DNA of 64,000 nucleotides from Cranoglanis bouderius (Eukaryota; Chordata; Actinopteri; Siluriformes; Cranoglanididae): the NCBI GenBank assembly GCA_023630585.1, contig CM042566.1, positions 16,719,754 through 16,783,753 of the forward strand, given 5' to 3'. Below, piece after piece: positions 1-11,949 of this stretch; within the stretch, counting starts at the first letter, position 1; each line of letters starts with the position of its first letter. The notes under the pieces are model-generated. The model did no database searches. It was given only the letters and a program-made list of their open reading frames with translations, and was not told the origin of the DNA. Both the position numbers and the translations under genes were made by a program.

Positions 1-740
1 GTTTTGTTTCCATGGTTTTTGATCCCTGTTTCCATCCTCATGTTTTTGTTTCTTGCCTAGCCCTGTTCATGTTGTTTGTAGATCACCTGACCCTCGCCTG
101 TTTTTTGACTACGCCTTTTGTTTCATGAACAAGAACAAGAACGAGGCATGAATCCACACAATATCGAGGCAAGAGTCCAAGGTCCAGGAAATGCGAGGGC
201 AGTGAAAAAACAATGAACATACATTCACATAGTTAACTCTATTCTAATTAATTTCAATACTCCGCGACAAAGCGGACACGAGAAGTGGTTTAAATACATG
301 AATGGGGACGAGCAGTAACTGAACACACCTGCTACTAATAATGACAATAAACAATGAACCAATGAACATACAGAGGCGGAGACATGACGTAACCCAAAAA
401 CAAAAGAGCACATGGTGATATAAACAAAACTAAAGTCTATGAATGGAATGCGGAGAAGTGCTGCCGGCTGTCCTCGGTAGCAGCGCGGAGAGTGGAATGC
501 GGAAATGCGCTACTGGTCGTTTTCCCGAGTAGCGCCGGGAGAGAGGACGTCTCTAACACTATTGCCTACATCACAGACATCTACACCCATGCAGGACCAG
601 GGCCAGAAGAATTATCAAAGACTTTCAGCACCCCGGACACAGACTCTTCTCAGAGCTCCTATCAGGGAAGTGCTACCGGATCCTGGACCAACACAGAGAG
701 AGAATGAGTTTCTACCCACAGGCAATCTGGCTACTGAATA
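1..740. other. Unclassified sequence, probable old dispersed repeat
   Basis: No conserved protein is recognisable here. Positions 1-120 have the T-rich wording often seen in fish LTR or LINE untranslated regions. Positions 120-490 contain short direct duplications (AATGAACATACA occurs near 211 and 362; GGAATGCGGA near 446 and 494). Two overlapping frames at 492-741 are open, but their products match nothing I know and have no splice or start context. I treat this as decayed repeat sequence, low confidence. Confidence 0.3.
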
Positions 741-741
741 A

Positions 742-948
742 GAACACTTGAGAGAATCTGCATATTCCTACCTTACACACAAACACATACACAAAACAAT
801 TTGCACTATAGTGAAGGAAAAAATTATAATTTTTTTGCACATTGTATAATCTCTATATACATGTTATAACTCTGTATATACATAACTACTTGTTATGTAT
901 ATCTGCTTTCTACATATTCTATTCTATTCCATTTTTTCACATCATATT
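742..948. other. AT-rich stretch, possible LINE 3' tail (left half)
   Basis: This low-complexity AT-rich sequence continues in the same style on the far side of the hAT element (3368-3562), where it ends in a duplicated CCTTAAA tail. The hAT therefore landed inside a pre-existing AT-rich repeat, possibly the 3' untranslated region of a non-LTR retrotransposon. No coding potential is visible. Confidence 0.3.
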
Positions 949-3367
949 CCCTACAGCAGTGATTCTCAACCTACGGGCCGCATGCGGCCCATCACAAATC
1001 CAAATGTGGCCCACCATGCCGAACACAATTAAAAAATAACTTCCAGTTTTACAATTAATTTTAGTTTTTAAATTAATTTCAAAATGTACTAAACAATTAT
1101 AAGTTTGAAATATAATGTTTTTGTCATATAAAATAATTTTGGTTTTCATATATTATCTTCAACCATGCGCAGACCTACTATGTACTCAATTATACATTTA
1201 ACAAACATGTACAAGCGTGTGCTTTGGCATAATTCAATTCAAATAGTCATCAGCAGCCATTAGTTCGGTAAAATTAAGCAGCAAAATGGACAAATTTGTT
1301 ATTAGGGGAGAAAAACGAAATGTGGAAAATGCCAACAAAGGAACACATACAAACAAGAAAAGTCGTAGCACCAGCAGTGAAGGCAGGAGAGTGCTGGAAG
1401 AATGGAAGAATCAGTTTGCTGTTAATGAGCGAGATGGACAGACTTTCTGTTTGCTCTGTAGTAAAGTACTGGACGTATGGAAAACCTACAATGTCAAAAG
1501 ACATTTCGATACCACCCATGCAGCATTTGACAAGAAATATCCACCTGGATCTCAGGAGAGAGCGCTCAAGATTACTAGTCTTGAAAAAAATTCGATTGCT
1601 GAACTGAATACAATGCGAGCTAGTTTAAAAGTGTCCCAGACCATGACATTAGCAGCGTTCAAAATTTCGTGGCTCCTTGCCAAACACGGCAAACCATTCA
1701 GTGATGGGGAACTAGTTAAAAACTAGTTTTCTGGAATCACAATGTCTTTTTGATGATCTGAGCAACAGGAGTGAAAGGTTTACAGCACAGTAATGACACA
1801 GCTACGTGTCGGATTTCAGAAATGTCTGAGAACTTGACAGAACAACTAAAAACTAAGCTAGCCACTGCTTCAGCACTCAGTTTGTCTGCGGATGAATCAA
1901 CAGACATAGGAGACGTTGCTCAGCTTTGCATTTGGGTGAGACGTGTGAATTCAAGCACTTTTGAGCTTACGGAAGATTTATTGGCATTGAAATCGCTACA
2001 TGAACAAACAAGGGGCGAGGACATTTATAGAGCACTTAGTGAAGCATGCAAAGACATGAACATACCGGCATCCTCAGTTGTCTCCATTACTACTGATGGT
2101 GCTCCCTCAATGATGGGAAAACACAAGGGTGTTGTTGCTGAAATGCGAAAAATGTCCCCTGACTTGTTGGCATTTCACTGTATTGTGCACCAGCAAGCAC
2201 TATGCAGCAAGACAGCTGATGGATACCTCATGAAGATCATGGACACTGTGGTCAAGGTGGTCAACTTCATTCGAGCACGCCCTTTAATGCATCGCCGTTT
2301 TGTTGCATTATTGGACGAATTGGACGGTGCCTACGGAGACCTCGTTCTGCACAGCGAAGTGAGATGGCTAAGTCGGGGAAAAGTCTTAAATCGCTTTCTG
2401 GCTGTACTCCCCGAGATAGCTCACTTTCTTGATGACATTGGCGAGGGAGAGAAATTTCCTGTCTTGAGAGACAAAGAGTGGAAAATAAATCTTGCTTTTC
2501 TTGCAGACATCACAGTTCACCTAAACAAGCTGAATCTGCAACTTCAAGGTGACGGAAAACACGTTGATGACCTGTTGGGCTGTGAGAGTTTCAAAATGAA
2601 GCTAGGACTTTACACTGCACAACTCAAAGATGGTGATTTAACTAATTTCCCACTGCTGAATGATGCAAGTGTGGGTCTATTGGACGTTCAACAGAGAGAA
2701 AGATTTGTTGCAACTGTCAAGCAAATGCAAGAAAAATTCATCTCACATTTTTCATTTGCTGGACATTTCATCAGAGAGCCATTCACTTTCCCTGTGGAAA
2801 AAATCAAGGACTTGGCTGCATCTTTCGGTTTGCCCCGCCACTCACTTGAAGATGAATTGATGGATGCTCAGGCAAAAGGAAACACCCATACTGTGCAGCA
2901 ATCTTCCTCAATTGCAGAAATGTGGCGAAACATCCCTGGAGAGAACCTCAGATTATTAAGTTCGAAAGTGCTTTCCATATTTGGATCAACATACATTTCC
3001 GAAAGCACATTTTCTGCAATGTTGCGCATCAAGTCACACTTCCGTGCACGTCTTACAGACTGCAACTTACAGTCGGTCGCAACTTCATTGTGCCGTTACT
3101 CCTTTCAAGCCGAATTTCACCACATTGGTCAGTTCCAGACAACATCAGGTGTCCCATTAATGGTGAGCAGAATTATTTATTTATATGAGTAAATGTAATC
3201 GTTTAGATATCATAATATTTTAAATATTATCAGCTAATACAAAAATATAAATCTTGTTGGTTTGTATTGGTGGTGTAATATGTAAATGATATGCGGCCTG
3301 TAAGACTTTCACTTGGACCATAGTGCGGCCCATTGGGAAAAAAAGGTTGAGAACCACTGCCCTACAG
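949..3367 (+). mobile_element. hAT (Charlie/Zaphod-like) DNA transposon with 8-bp target duplications
   Basis: The element proper is 957-3359. It begins CAGTGATTCTCAACC and ends with the complement of CAGTGGTTCTCAACC, giving terminal inverted repeats of about 15 bp with one mismatch. It is flanked by identical 8-bp duplications CCCTACAG at 949-956 and 3360-3367. An 8-bp duplication with CAG-type ends is diagnostic of the hAT superfamily. It carries a nearly complete transposase frame on the + strand. The perfect duplication points to a fairly recent insertion. Confidence 0.93.
1286..3192 (+). pseudogene. hAT transposase with N-terminal zinc finger, frameshifted
   Basis: A cut-and-paste transposase of hAT type, acting on the ends of its own element. 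The N-terminal part (1286-1726, 146 residues) has a BED-like finger pattern, CLLCSKV followed by KRHFDTTH. The second part (from about 1771 to 3192) carries the RNase H-like core, with SADEST, TTDGAPSMMGK, FHCIVHQQAL and RWLSRGK blocks. It ends with an hAT dimerisation segment (LLSSKVLSIFGSTYISEST). The layout resembles the transposases from which vertebrate GTF2IRD2, FAM200 and ZBED5-type genes derive. The reading frame is lost between about 1715 and 1770: a TAG closes the first part, and a shifted frame bridges to the second. No further stop occurs in the 1.4 kb core, so the copy looks young but inactive. Confidence 0.85.
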
Positions 3368-3644
3368 TGTATTATATTTTATTCTACAGTCTATTATATT
3401 TTATTATGTCTACTGTATTTTGTTATTTTTACATTTTATTTTTTAATGTTATTATATTATTTGTTGTTCATTGTTGCACTGTGGGACAAGTAACTAAGAA
3501 AAAAACATTTCACTACATCACATATATGTAATATGTATGTGACAAAGAACCTTAAACCTTAAAAGTTGTATATAAGCACATTTCTCTGGGACAGACCTGA
3601 CATGGTAGACGTGTAAGAGGAGATACACACAGAAAATAAGGTTA

Positions 3645-3645
<1 letters not shown>

Positions 3646-3695
<50 letters not shown>
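3646..3695. repeat. (AAT)n microsatellite
   Basis: About 17 uninterrupted AAT triplets, with a few more AAT units near 3722-3732. Confidence 0.95.
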
Positions 3696-3696
<1 letters not shown>

Positions 3697-3854
3697 TCTG
3701 AAAACAATTATTGTGTTGCTATAATAATAATAACTAGATAGTGCTGTACCTGTGGAAGCGAGTTTGTTGCATCACACATCTTCAACACTGGTCAGTTGTT
3801 ACACACACACATACACACACACATCATAACTTCTCACTTATATATTTTTAATAT

Positions 3855-4685
3855 TTGGGTTTACGTCTTGATGTTCGGGTTTGGGGCTTTTCCAATTTAC
3901 ATGTGTTTTTAATGCTTCTGGGTCAGGCGGCGGAATATTTATATTTGTGTTTTGGGTAATTACAGGTTACAGGGGTATTTACTTTTTTGGTGTTGGGGCA
4001 ATTCACAGACAGACATTTATTTTTGGAATTTGCAGCAATAACCAGTCAGGTGGTACTTATATTTACATTTTGGGCATTTAGAGGTTATGGGGTCCGGGCA
4101 TTTATTTTTTTGGTCTGGGCCATTTCGCATTCATTCAGTGGTATACTTATTTTGGGTTTTGGAAGTATTTAGCAGTCTAGTACAGTATTTATGGGTGTAG
4201 GGGCATTTAGCAGTCATTGGGGTAATTATCTTTTGTAGGATGGGGCAATTACCAGTTATGGGGGCATTTAACTTTGGGCAAGTTAAAGGTCAGGGGGATA
4301 TTTATTTTGGGGTTTGGAGCAAAAAGCAGTCAGGCGGTATTTAAAGTTGGGTTTGGGGCAATTAGAGATAATGAGAATAATATTTTGGAGTTTGGGGGCT
4401 ATTACCAGGCAGGGTGATACTTATTTTGGGTTTTGGGACAATTAGCCGCAGTCAGTGTGGTATTTTTATTTACTTGTGGGGCAATTAAAGGTTATGTAGA
4501 AATTAATTTTTGGGGCTTGGGGCATTAAGCATTGAGGGGTATTTATTTTGGGGATTTATTTAGCCGTCATGGGGGTTTTTAGGTTTGGGGCAGTTAGCAG
4601 TCAGGGAGCAATTATATTTGAGCTTTGGGGCAATTAGAGGTTGGAGGTATTTTTGGGTTTTATGGCAATTACCAGCAGTCAAAGG
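3855..4685. repeat. Degenerate minisatellite, unit about 40-48 bp
   Basis: Roughly 18-20 imperfect tandem copies. Each carries a G/T-rich block like TATTTATTTTGGGGTTTGGG followed by GCAATTA or GCATTTA and a CAGTCA-like block. Copies differ by many substitutions and small indels, so the array is old. The small open frames in it are by-products of the stop-poor G/T-rich repeat. One more unit lies apart at 5359-5400, as if the array had been split by the sequence at 4686-5358. Confidence 0.75.
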
Positions 4686-5358
4686 CCTTTCACACTGAGC
4701 GCGATTAAGCGACGTGAATATTTGACGCAATGACGCTCTTGAATCGAAACAATTGATCCCTATGGAGCTATTCACACCGGGCGTGATCAGTCGTGATGTG
4801 ACAAAGTGAGATTTATTTATTTTTTGTGTGTTGATTACCCCCGAACGATTACATTTTTGGTTATAGGCATTATATAAAGAGGTGATACACTTGGTTACAT
4901 AGAAATGGACTCCATGCAATGAAAAAAAGAGTTTTTGTCCACTGCTCTTTGGGGATTGGAAGGACTGATTCAACAAAGGTGGATCTCATTGCCAGAGCTT
5001 CCCGCCTCCCATCTGCTTTACTCGGTGAGGGTTAACACAGGGTCATAATGTGCTAGTCTTTTGCCCAGCCACTTGGTCCTGATGCTTTGTCTGAATTAGC
5101 AACTTAAAGGTTGTGGTTAATCTGTGTTGTAGTGGCACATACTCAGGTAGATAAAATAAAGAAATAAGTCAGGTAAGGTGTTCACAGAGCCTGTGACTTT
5201 TAAGGTGTGAAATGAGATCAGATGACAGTGATTCTGCAACTTTGATAAGTATAAGCCATTGTATGGGAATTTTTAAAAATTGCACACCCATAAAAAATAA
5301 GAGAAGTCAAACCTGAAATGTTCTGCATGCATACTATACTTACCTAGGTACCCTCTAA
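4686..5358. other. Possible insertion separating minisatellite units; Harbinger-like left end
   Basis: The segment starts with CCTTTCACACTGAGCGCGAT, reminiscent of fish PIF/Harbinger ends (CTTTCACACCGGGCGCG style). A similar phrase, ATTCACACCGGGCGTGATC, recurs at 4770. No matching right inverted repeat was found, so this is a fragment or a chance resemblance. Confidence 0.3.
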
Positions 5359-5402
5359 AAATTTTGGGTTTGGGAGTATTTAGCAGTCATGGGGGATTTT
5401 GA

Positions 5403-6028
5403 GACTCGAACCCTTCCCATTATAAATTGAACTTAAACGTGGAACTGTGAGCAGTCTTGAGCATTACATTTGGACTTAAGTCTAAGGAGCAAGAATGTGC
5501 AAAATGTTTATAGTACCTTGTCCATGTACCTTGTAATGTGTTCTAGGGATCAGTATTTGTTCCAAGGATCTAGGACCATCCTGATCAGAGATATTGAGAT
5601 TTATGTAATCGGCTATAGAACCAAAATTTGTTGTGTGCCATGACAAAAAAGATGGCTGTCATAGTTAAACCAAGTAAAATAAAATAAAAAAACACTGTTG
5701 GTTTTGCAATGCCAATACATAGAGGTAATCACTCAAAAACAAAATAGAAAAATTAAAAATGGTCAAGCAACCAACTTTACAATTATTGGACCACTTGAGA
5801 TGGACTGACCCATATAGGAATCGGTTGACTGAATTTAGCCAATCCACCTACCAGTATATTTTTGGACAGAGGGAGAAAACCAAAGAACCCAAAGAAACCC
5901 AAAGAAATGACCATGTGAACCTCTGAGAAGAAAATAACCCAAGCTCAGGATCAAACCCAGGAACCCATAAGTTGCCAGTGCTACCCAATCAGGGCCGTTT
6001 CTAGGCATAGGCGAATTAGGCAGTCACC
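5403..6028. other. No recognisable gene or repeat
   Basis: AT-rich sequence without conserved coding content. The minus-strand frame at 5665-5847 has no recognisable domain or start context. Confidence 0.5.
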
Positions 6029-6338
6029 TACGGTGCCTTGGGAAAGTATTCACCCCTCTTGGCATTTTTCCTATTTTGTTGCTTTATAACTTGGAATTAA
6101 AATGGATTTTTGGGGGGTTTGTATCATTTAATTTATACAACATGTCTACCACTTTTGTTTATTGTGAAACAAACAAGAAATAAGACAAAAAAAAAAACAG
6201 AAACTTGAGTGTGCATAACTATTCAATTATAGTTACTAATTACAGCTGCAAGTCTCTTGGGGTACATCTCTATAAGCTTGGCACATCTAGCCACTGGCAT
6301 TTTTGCCCATTCTTCAAGACGAAACTGCTCCAGCTCCT

Positions 6339-6587
6339 TCAAGTTGGATGGGTTCCAGCAATCTTTAAGTCATACCACATATTCTCAATTGGATTGAGGT
6401 CTGGGCTTTGACTAGGCCATTCCAAGACATTTACATGTTTCCCCTTAAACCACTCAAGTGTTGCTTTAGCAGTATGCTTAGGGTCATTGTCCTGCTGGAA
6501 GTTGAACCTCCATCCCAGTCTCAAATCTCTGGAAGACTGAAATAGGTTTCCCCCAAGAATTTCCCTGTATTTAGCGTCATCCATCAT
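6339..6587 (-). pseudogene. Tc1 transposase C-terminal fragment
   Basis: Residues include the DDE-core wording QQDNDPKHTAKATLEWF and WPSQSPDLNPIENMW, the hallmark second aspartate and the SPDLNPIE block of Tc1/mariner transposases. The N-terminal HTH half is absent, so it cannot encode an active enzyme. Confidence 0.85.
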
Positions 6588-6595
6588 TCCTTCAA

Positions 6596-7105
6596 TTCAG
6601 TTTGAAAAAGGATCACCCCGCATTTTGTTGAACCACCTTTTGCTTTAATTACAGCATTTAGTCTGTTGGGATATGTCTCTACTAACTTTGCACATCTAGA
6701 CTTTGCAATATTTGCCCACGCTTATTTGCAGAACTGCTCAAGTTCAGTTAAATTTGATGGTGACTGTTTGTGGACTGCAGTCTTCAAGTCATTCCACAGA
6801 TTTTCAGTGGGGTTTAAGTCTGGGCTCTGACTAGGCCATGTAAGGACATTCACCTTTTTCACCCTCAACCACTGTGTGGTCAGTTTTGCTATGTGCTAAT
6901 GGGTTATTGTCATGTTGGAAGGTAAACCAACCTTCTTCACATTGACAACTTTCTGACAGAGGGCAGCAGATTTTCCTCAAGAATTTGACAGTATTTTGCC
7001 CCATCCATGTTCCTTCTATCCTGATGAGTGCTCTAGTCCCTGCTGCAGAGAAACATCCCCATAACAGGATATTACCACCGCCATGCTTTACTGTAGTAAT
7101 GGTGT
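6596..7105 (-). pseudogene. Second Tc1-family transposase fragment nested in the first
   Basis: The minus strand encodes KHGGGNILLWGCFSAAGTRA and then a FQHDNNPLAHSKT segment, a Tc1 core. The equivalent part of the copies at 30228 and 33857 is nearly the same text, so it belongs to that family and not to the host element. It has frameshifts near 6830, and the 5' part is replaced by a microsatellite. Confidence 0.75.
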
Positions 7106-7110
7106 TATTT

Positions 7111-7320
<210 letters not shown>

Positions 7321-7639
7321 CTTTCATGTGACACTTAGATTGCACACAGGCAGACTATTAAATTAATTATGTGACTTCTGAAGGTAATTGGTTGCACTAG
7401 ATCTTATTTAGGGGCTTCACAGCAAAGGGGGTATATATGTATATATGCACACACCACTTTTCCGTTTTTAATTTTTTAAAACAAGTTAGTTTTTTCATTT
7501 CACTTCACCAATTTGGACTATTTTGTGTATGTCCATTACAAGAAATCCAAATAAAAATCAATTTAAATTACTGGTTGTAATGCAACAAAAATAGGAAAAT
7601 TGCCAAGGGGGGTGAATACTTTTGCAAGGCAATGTATAC

Positions 7640-8212
7640 AAAGAAAAGAGTATTAAAGTTTGATGTGTTCCCACAGCAACACCATTTGAGATATCAAGCC
7701 TCCTTTTGAAATTTTACAGCAGCCGTGTCTCAACAATATTCTGACTAAGTTTGAAGCGATTCGTGTAAAGATAAGAAGACTATTTGAAAGCCTGTTTTAA
7801 GTGACACACTTCTTGCTGCCAGTTGGTAGCGCTATGACCATGACTCACAATAGTCACATCCATGTGCTCAGCCCCCGTGTCCAAACATACAGCTCAAGTT
7901 TGATGTAAATCACTCATTGCATGCAGAAGATATGAGACACTTCCTGTTTCCCTTTAATTGCCTTAAATGTATTGCCTCGCCATGGCGAAACTGTTTGATA
8001 TATCAAAAAACCCTTTACCATTTTGCATCTTCAATGGCTTGGCATAATGTTGACCAAGTTTCGTGACAATCACATGAATCCCATAGGAGGAGGATTTAAA
8101 AATGCAGAGCCTGCAATTTTCAAAAAAATCCGCATTGAATCCAAAATGGCCAACTTCCTGTTGGGCAGAGCTAATGAATTTTTGAAAGTTGTCTGGCTTG
8201 ATGAGATCAATA
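7640..8212. repeat. Fish dispersed repeat, copy 1 left part
   Basis: This stretch has characteristic phrases that recur elsewhere in the window: AAGTTTGAAGCGATTCGTGT, CTTGCTGCCAGTTGGTAGCG and CTATGACCATGACTCACAA. The same phrases occur again at 9900-10000 and 15140-15190. I know this text as a very common unclassified repeat of fish genomes. It is interrupted at a TA by Tc1 copy A and resumes at 9725. Confidence 0.65.
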
Positions 8213-9724
8213 TACAGGTGCATCTCAATAAATTAGAATGTTGTGGAAAAGTTCATTTATTTCAGTAATTCAACTCAAATTGTGAAACTCGTGTGTTAAA
8301 TAAATTCAATGTACACAGACTGAAGTAGTTTAAGTCTTTGGTTCTTTTAATTGTGATGATTTTGGCTCACCTTTAACAAAAACCACCAATTCACTATCTC
8401 AGCAAATTAGAATACTTCATAAGACCAATAAAAAAAACATTTTTATTGAATTGTTGGCCTTCTGGAAAGTATGTTCATTTACTGTACATATACTCAATAC
8501 TCGGTAGGGGCTCCTTTTGCTTTAATTACTGCCTCAATTCGGCGTGGCATGGAGGTGATCAGTTTGTGGCACTGCTGAGGTGGTATGGAAGCCCAGGTTT
8601 CTTTGACAGTGGCCTTCACCTCATCTGCATTTTTTGGTCTCTTGTTTCTCATTTTCCTCTTGACAATACCCCATAGATTCTCTATGGGGTTCAGGTCTGG
8701 TGAGTTTGCTGGCCAGTCAAGCACACCAACACCATGGTCATTTAACCAACTTTTGGTGCTTTTGGCAGTGTGGGCAGGTGCCAAATCCTGCTGGAAAATG
8801 AAATCAGCATCTTCAAAAAGCTGGTCAACAGAAGGAAGCATGAAGTGCTCCAAAATTTCTTGGTAAACGGGTGCAGTGACTTTGGTTTTCAAAAAACACA
8901 ATGGACCAACACCAGCAGATGACATTGCACCCCAAATCATCACAGACTGTGGAAACTGAACACTGGACTTCAAGCAACTTGGGCTATGAGCTTCTCCACC
9001 CTTCCTCTAGACTCTAGGACCTTGGTTTCCAAATGAAATACAAAACTTGCTCTCATCTGAAAAGAGGACTTTGGACCACTGGGCTACAGTCCAGCTCTTC
9101 TTCTCCTTAGCCCAGGTAAGACGCCTCTGACGTTGTCTGTGGTTCAGGAGTGGCTTAACAAGAGGAATACGACAACTGTAGCCAAATTCCTTGACACGTC
9201 TGTGTGTGGTGGCTCTTGATGCCTTGACCCCAGCCTCAGTCCATTCCTTGTGAAGTTCACTCAAATTCTTGAATCGATTTTGCTTGACAATCCTCATAAA
9301 GCTGCGGTTCTCTCGGTTGGTTGTGCATCTTTTTCTTCCACACTTTTTCCTTCCACTCAACTTTCTGTTAACATGCTTGGATACAGCACTCTGTGAACAG
9401 CCAGCTTCTTTGGCAATGAATGTTTGTGGCTTACCTAGTGAACCAAACTGAGAGACAATTTTGAAGGCTCAGGAAACCTCTGCAGGTGTTTTGAGTTGAT
9501 TAGCTGATTGGCATGTCACCATATTCTAATTTGTTGAGATAGTGAATTGGTGGGTTTTTGTTAAATGTGAGCCAAAATCATCACAATTAAAAGAACCAAA
9601 GACTTAAACTACTTCAGTCTGTGTGCATTGAATTTATTTAATACACGAGTTTCACAATTTGAGTTGAATTACTGAAATAAATGAACTTTTCCACGACATT
9701 CTAATTTATTGAGATGCACCTGTA
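8213..9724 (-). mobile_element. Tc1/mariner copy A (full length)
   Basis: The element spans 8215-9722 (1508 bp) between TA duplications. Its ends are CAGGTGCATCTCAATAAATT and its complement, followed by long subterminal inverted repeats (about 200 bp at each end). It lies inside the dispersed repeat that flanks it on both sides. Two further full-length copies of this family occur in the window, at 20926 (same orientation) and 44458 (opposite). Confidence 0.95.
8494..9459 (-). pseudogene. Tc1 transposase of copy A, nonsense-mutated
   Basis: A DDE transposase expected at about 320 residues. Visible parts are an HTH region rich in Lys/Arg (SGRKKCGRKRCTTNRENRS), LFSDESKFCISFGNQGPRV with the first catalytic aspartate, FQQDLAPAHTAKSTK with the second, and WPANSPDLNPIENLWG with the third acidic residue. 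Two defects are seen. The expected start codon reads ATT (complement of 9457-9459), and a tryptophan codon after GPRV is a TAG (complement of 9007-9009). The rest of the frame is open down to the stop at 8494. Confidence 0.9.
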
Positions 9725-10375
9725 TGTACCAAGTTTGGTGACTGTAGGTAAAACTGACCCCACACTTTAGTCAAAAGGGGGCACTACAGAACCCCTCCTC
9801 CACGCATGTTTTAGCTTTTGACTATTACTAACAGCCAACAGCTCTGACAGCTCTGAAAAATCCTTTGACAATTTTGCATCAGCCATGTCTTGACATTATT
9901 CTGACCAAGTTTGAGGCGATTTGGGTAAAGATAAGAGGATCATTGCAAAGTCTGTTGTAAGGCAGACTGCTGCTAGTTGGTGGCGCTATGACCATGACTC
10001 ACAACAGTCACATGAATCCCCTAGAAGGAGTATTTAAAAGTTCACTGCATGCACTTTTCATAAAGGGTGGAGCTAGCAAAAGTTGTTCGAGTTGATGAGA
10101 ACAATATGTGTATCGAGTTTCATACATATATGTACAAGTATGTACGATTTATGCCTCCAGGTTTTGTACCGTATAAAAGGGGGTGCTGCAGAGCCCCCCA
10201 CCACACCCATGTGCTGCTCTTTATAGGGGCCTAATGGCTGACACCAAGTTTTTGCACTGTGTAAAAACCTTGCAAAAAAAAAAACAAAAAACAAACAAGC
10301 AAAAAAAACCAAAAAAACAATAATAATAAGCCTTAGGAAAACTGCGCACTTTCACTGCTTGGGCCCTAATAATGT
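9725..10375. repeat. Fish dispersed repeat, copy 1 right part
   Basis: Continuation of the repeat interrupted by Tc1 copy A. It again has TAGTTGGTGGCGCTATGACC, and it ends with an AAT-rich stretch and GGGCCCTAATAAT near 10370. That resembles the usual end of this family. Confidence 0.6.
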
Positions 10376-10659
10376 TAATACATTCTTCACTAAGAGTAAT
10401 AAAGTATCCAATGAGAAGACTACCCAAGTAGCAAGTTATTAGTTACTTCAGATCTGATTAAAATGAAGGGAAAATCCTGAATCTCAGACTATATGGAGAA
10501 CTGTAAGTCACACCTCTCCTTGAAAGTTCGTCTGTTCTGTTTATATGATATAAAACCTGGGTTCAATATGGAACAGCATATCCCAGTCCTGTGATGGGTG
10601 CAATAACACAGAACCTGTCCTTTTCAACACAAAATCTCACACACACACACCCCCCAAAA
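10376..10659. other. No recognisable gene
   Basis: Unclassified intergenic sequence. A short CA tract lies near 10638-10648, just before the repeat at 10660. Confidence 0.5.
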
Positions 10660-10780
10660 AACAAACATTTTCCCAACAGTTGACTGTCTTTATTTTCACA
10701 ACATGTTAACAACTTAAACTTGCCAGCATCTGCATTTAAACAAGACAACAGGGAACAAAAGAACAGATTATGGAAGAGTG
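10660..10780. repeat. Dispersed repeat shared with 60027-60140
   Basis: About 120 bp, including CATTTTCCCAACAGTTGACT and GTCTTTATTTTCACAACATG, recurs with only scattered differences at 60027-60140 in the same orientation. Both copies follow a CA-rich tract. Its family is unknown; a retroelement end is possible. Confidence 0.7.
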
Positions 10781-10999
10781 AGTGCTTGTGTGTGCGTGTG
10801 CGCGTGTACGCGCGCGCTTGCGTGTGTCTTGCCTCCGTCAATACCCTCGCTTCATCCCCCTCTTCAGCCATTATCTTCCAGGACTGAGCCCGTTAAAAAG
10901 GTGAGATGTTGCATATGCATTCAGACCACTGCAGCGTATCGTGAGACTCGCAACCTCATTATACGTAATATAAACAAATTATTAAAACTAATAACAGTA

Positions 11000-11185
11000 A
11001 ACAGTAAACGGAGGACCGCCACCGAATGTAGCGAAGTAAAAGTACATTTCTGTGATTAAAAATTAAAAATACTCTCACTCTATTAAAAATAGAGTGAAAG
11101 TATAAGTATGGCCAGTTAAACCTACTCTTTCCCCCCAAAAAAAGTTACTCAAGTAAATGTAACGTGCTACTACCCACCTCTGCCC
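11000..11185. repeat. hAT-type terminal sequence (right end)
   Basis: The stretch ends GTTACTCAAGTAAATGTAAC then GTGCTACTACCCACCTCTG. Its complement (CAGAGGTGGGTAGTAGCACG) is the familiar left end of a widespread fish hAT group. No partner end was found, so this is a fragment. Confidence 0.5.
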
Positions 11186-11244
11186 TAAATGTCCGAACAG
11201 CTGAGTCACTGACAGTCTTCAAATGACATCTAAGGACCTACCGC

Positions 11245-11515
11245 TTCCATCCATCCATCCATCCGTGCCATTCTGTACCGCTTATCCTACACGGAGTCAC
11301 GGGGAGCCTGGGGCCTATCCCAGGCGACGCGGTGCGCAAGGTGGGGGACACCTTGCCAACCCATCATAGGGCACAACTGCACACACACTCACAGCCTACA
11401 CGGGGAGAGCATGCAAGCTCCACGCGCACAAGGCACAGGCGGGAGCCGAGCCCCCAGCCCCAGAGGTGCAACGCAAGCATGCTAGCCATTAAGCCAATGT
11501 GCCCCCCACCGCAGT
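11245..11515. repeat. Non-LTR retrotransposon 3' tail (Rex/RTE-like), decayed
   Basis: It begins with CCAT repeats followed by TACCGCTTATCCTACACGGA and GGAGCCTGGGGCCTATCCCA, and continues to a heading typical of very common fish LINE 3' tails. GC content is higher than the surroundings. No open reverse transcriptase remains. Confidence 0.55.
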
Positions 11516-11634
11516 AATTTAAAATGAAAAATGTTGTCTGTGTGCTTTTCTTACTGTATTACCTCCGCAACAGATTTTCAACTGATGGTATTCTCAGTTC
11601 ATGACCCAGTGAACCAGTATCAGGATATATGTTC

Positions 11635-11712
11635 TGATAGAGACTTCAGAGCACTTCTGTAAGTCGCTCTGGATAAATCGGATCGTCTGCCAAATGCCAT
11701 AAATGAAAATAA
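11635..11712 (+). repeat. SINE 3' tail fragment
   Basis: GTAAGTCGCTCTGGATAAAT and CGTCTGCCAAATGCCATAAA match the tail of the complete SINE at 46383-46565. The tRNA-like head is missing. Confidence 0.7.
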
Positions 11713-11949
11713 GTGTTTTCCTTTACTTATTTGTTTATTTATTTCCGTTGACATAGTGGGTAGCACTAAACACCACGCCCATTTCCGGCCTAAAACTCAA
11801 TTCAGATATGACATTCTGGAGCACTGCATAGATACAACAACGACATTACCATATTGTTTGTAAAATTTCGCTTTACCAGTTAAAAAAGATTTACATGGAC
11901 GCAAAAACAAAGTAAGCCACGGACTCTTATTCAGATGTCTCCACCGGAT

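Noticed and set aside
492..741. Two overlapping + strand frames that could be an exon
   Set aside because: No known similarity, no supporting splice sites, and overlapping frames of equal length suggest chance.
8446..9451. Forward frames within Tc1 copy A such as the 76- and 93-codon ones
   Set aside because: They are antisense shadows of the transposase and recur in copies B and C.
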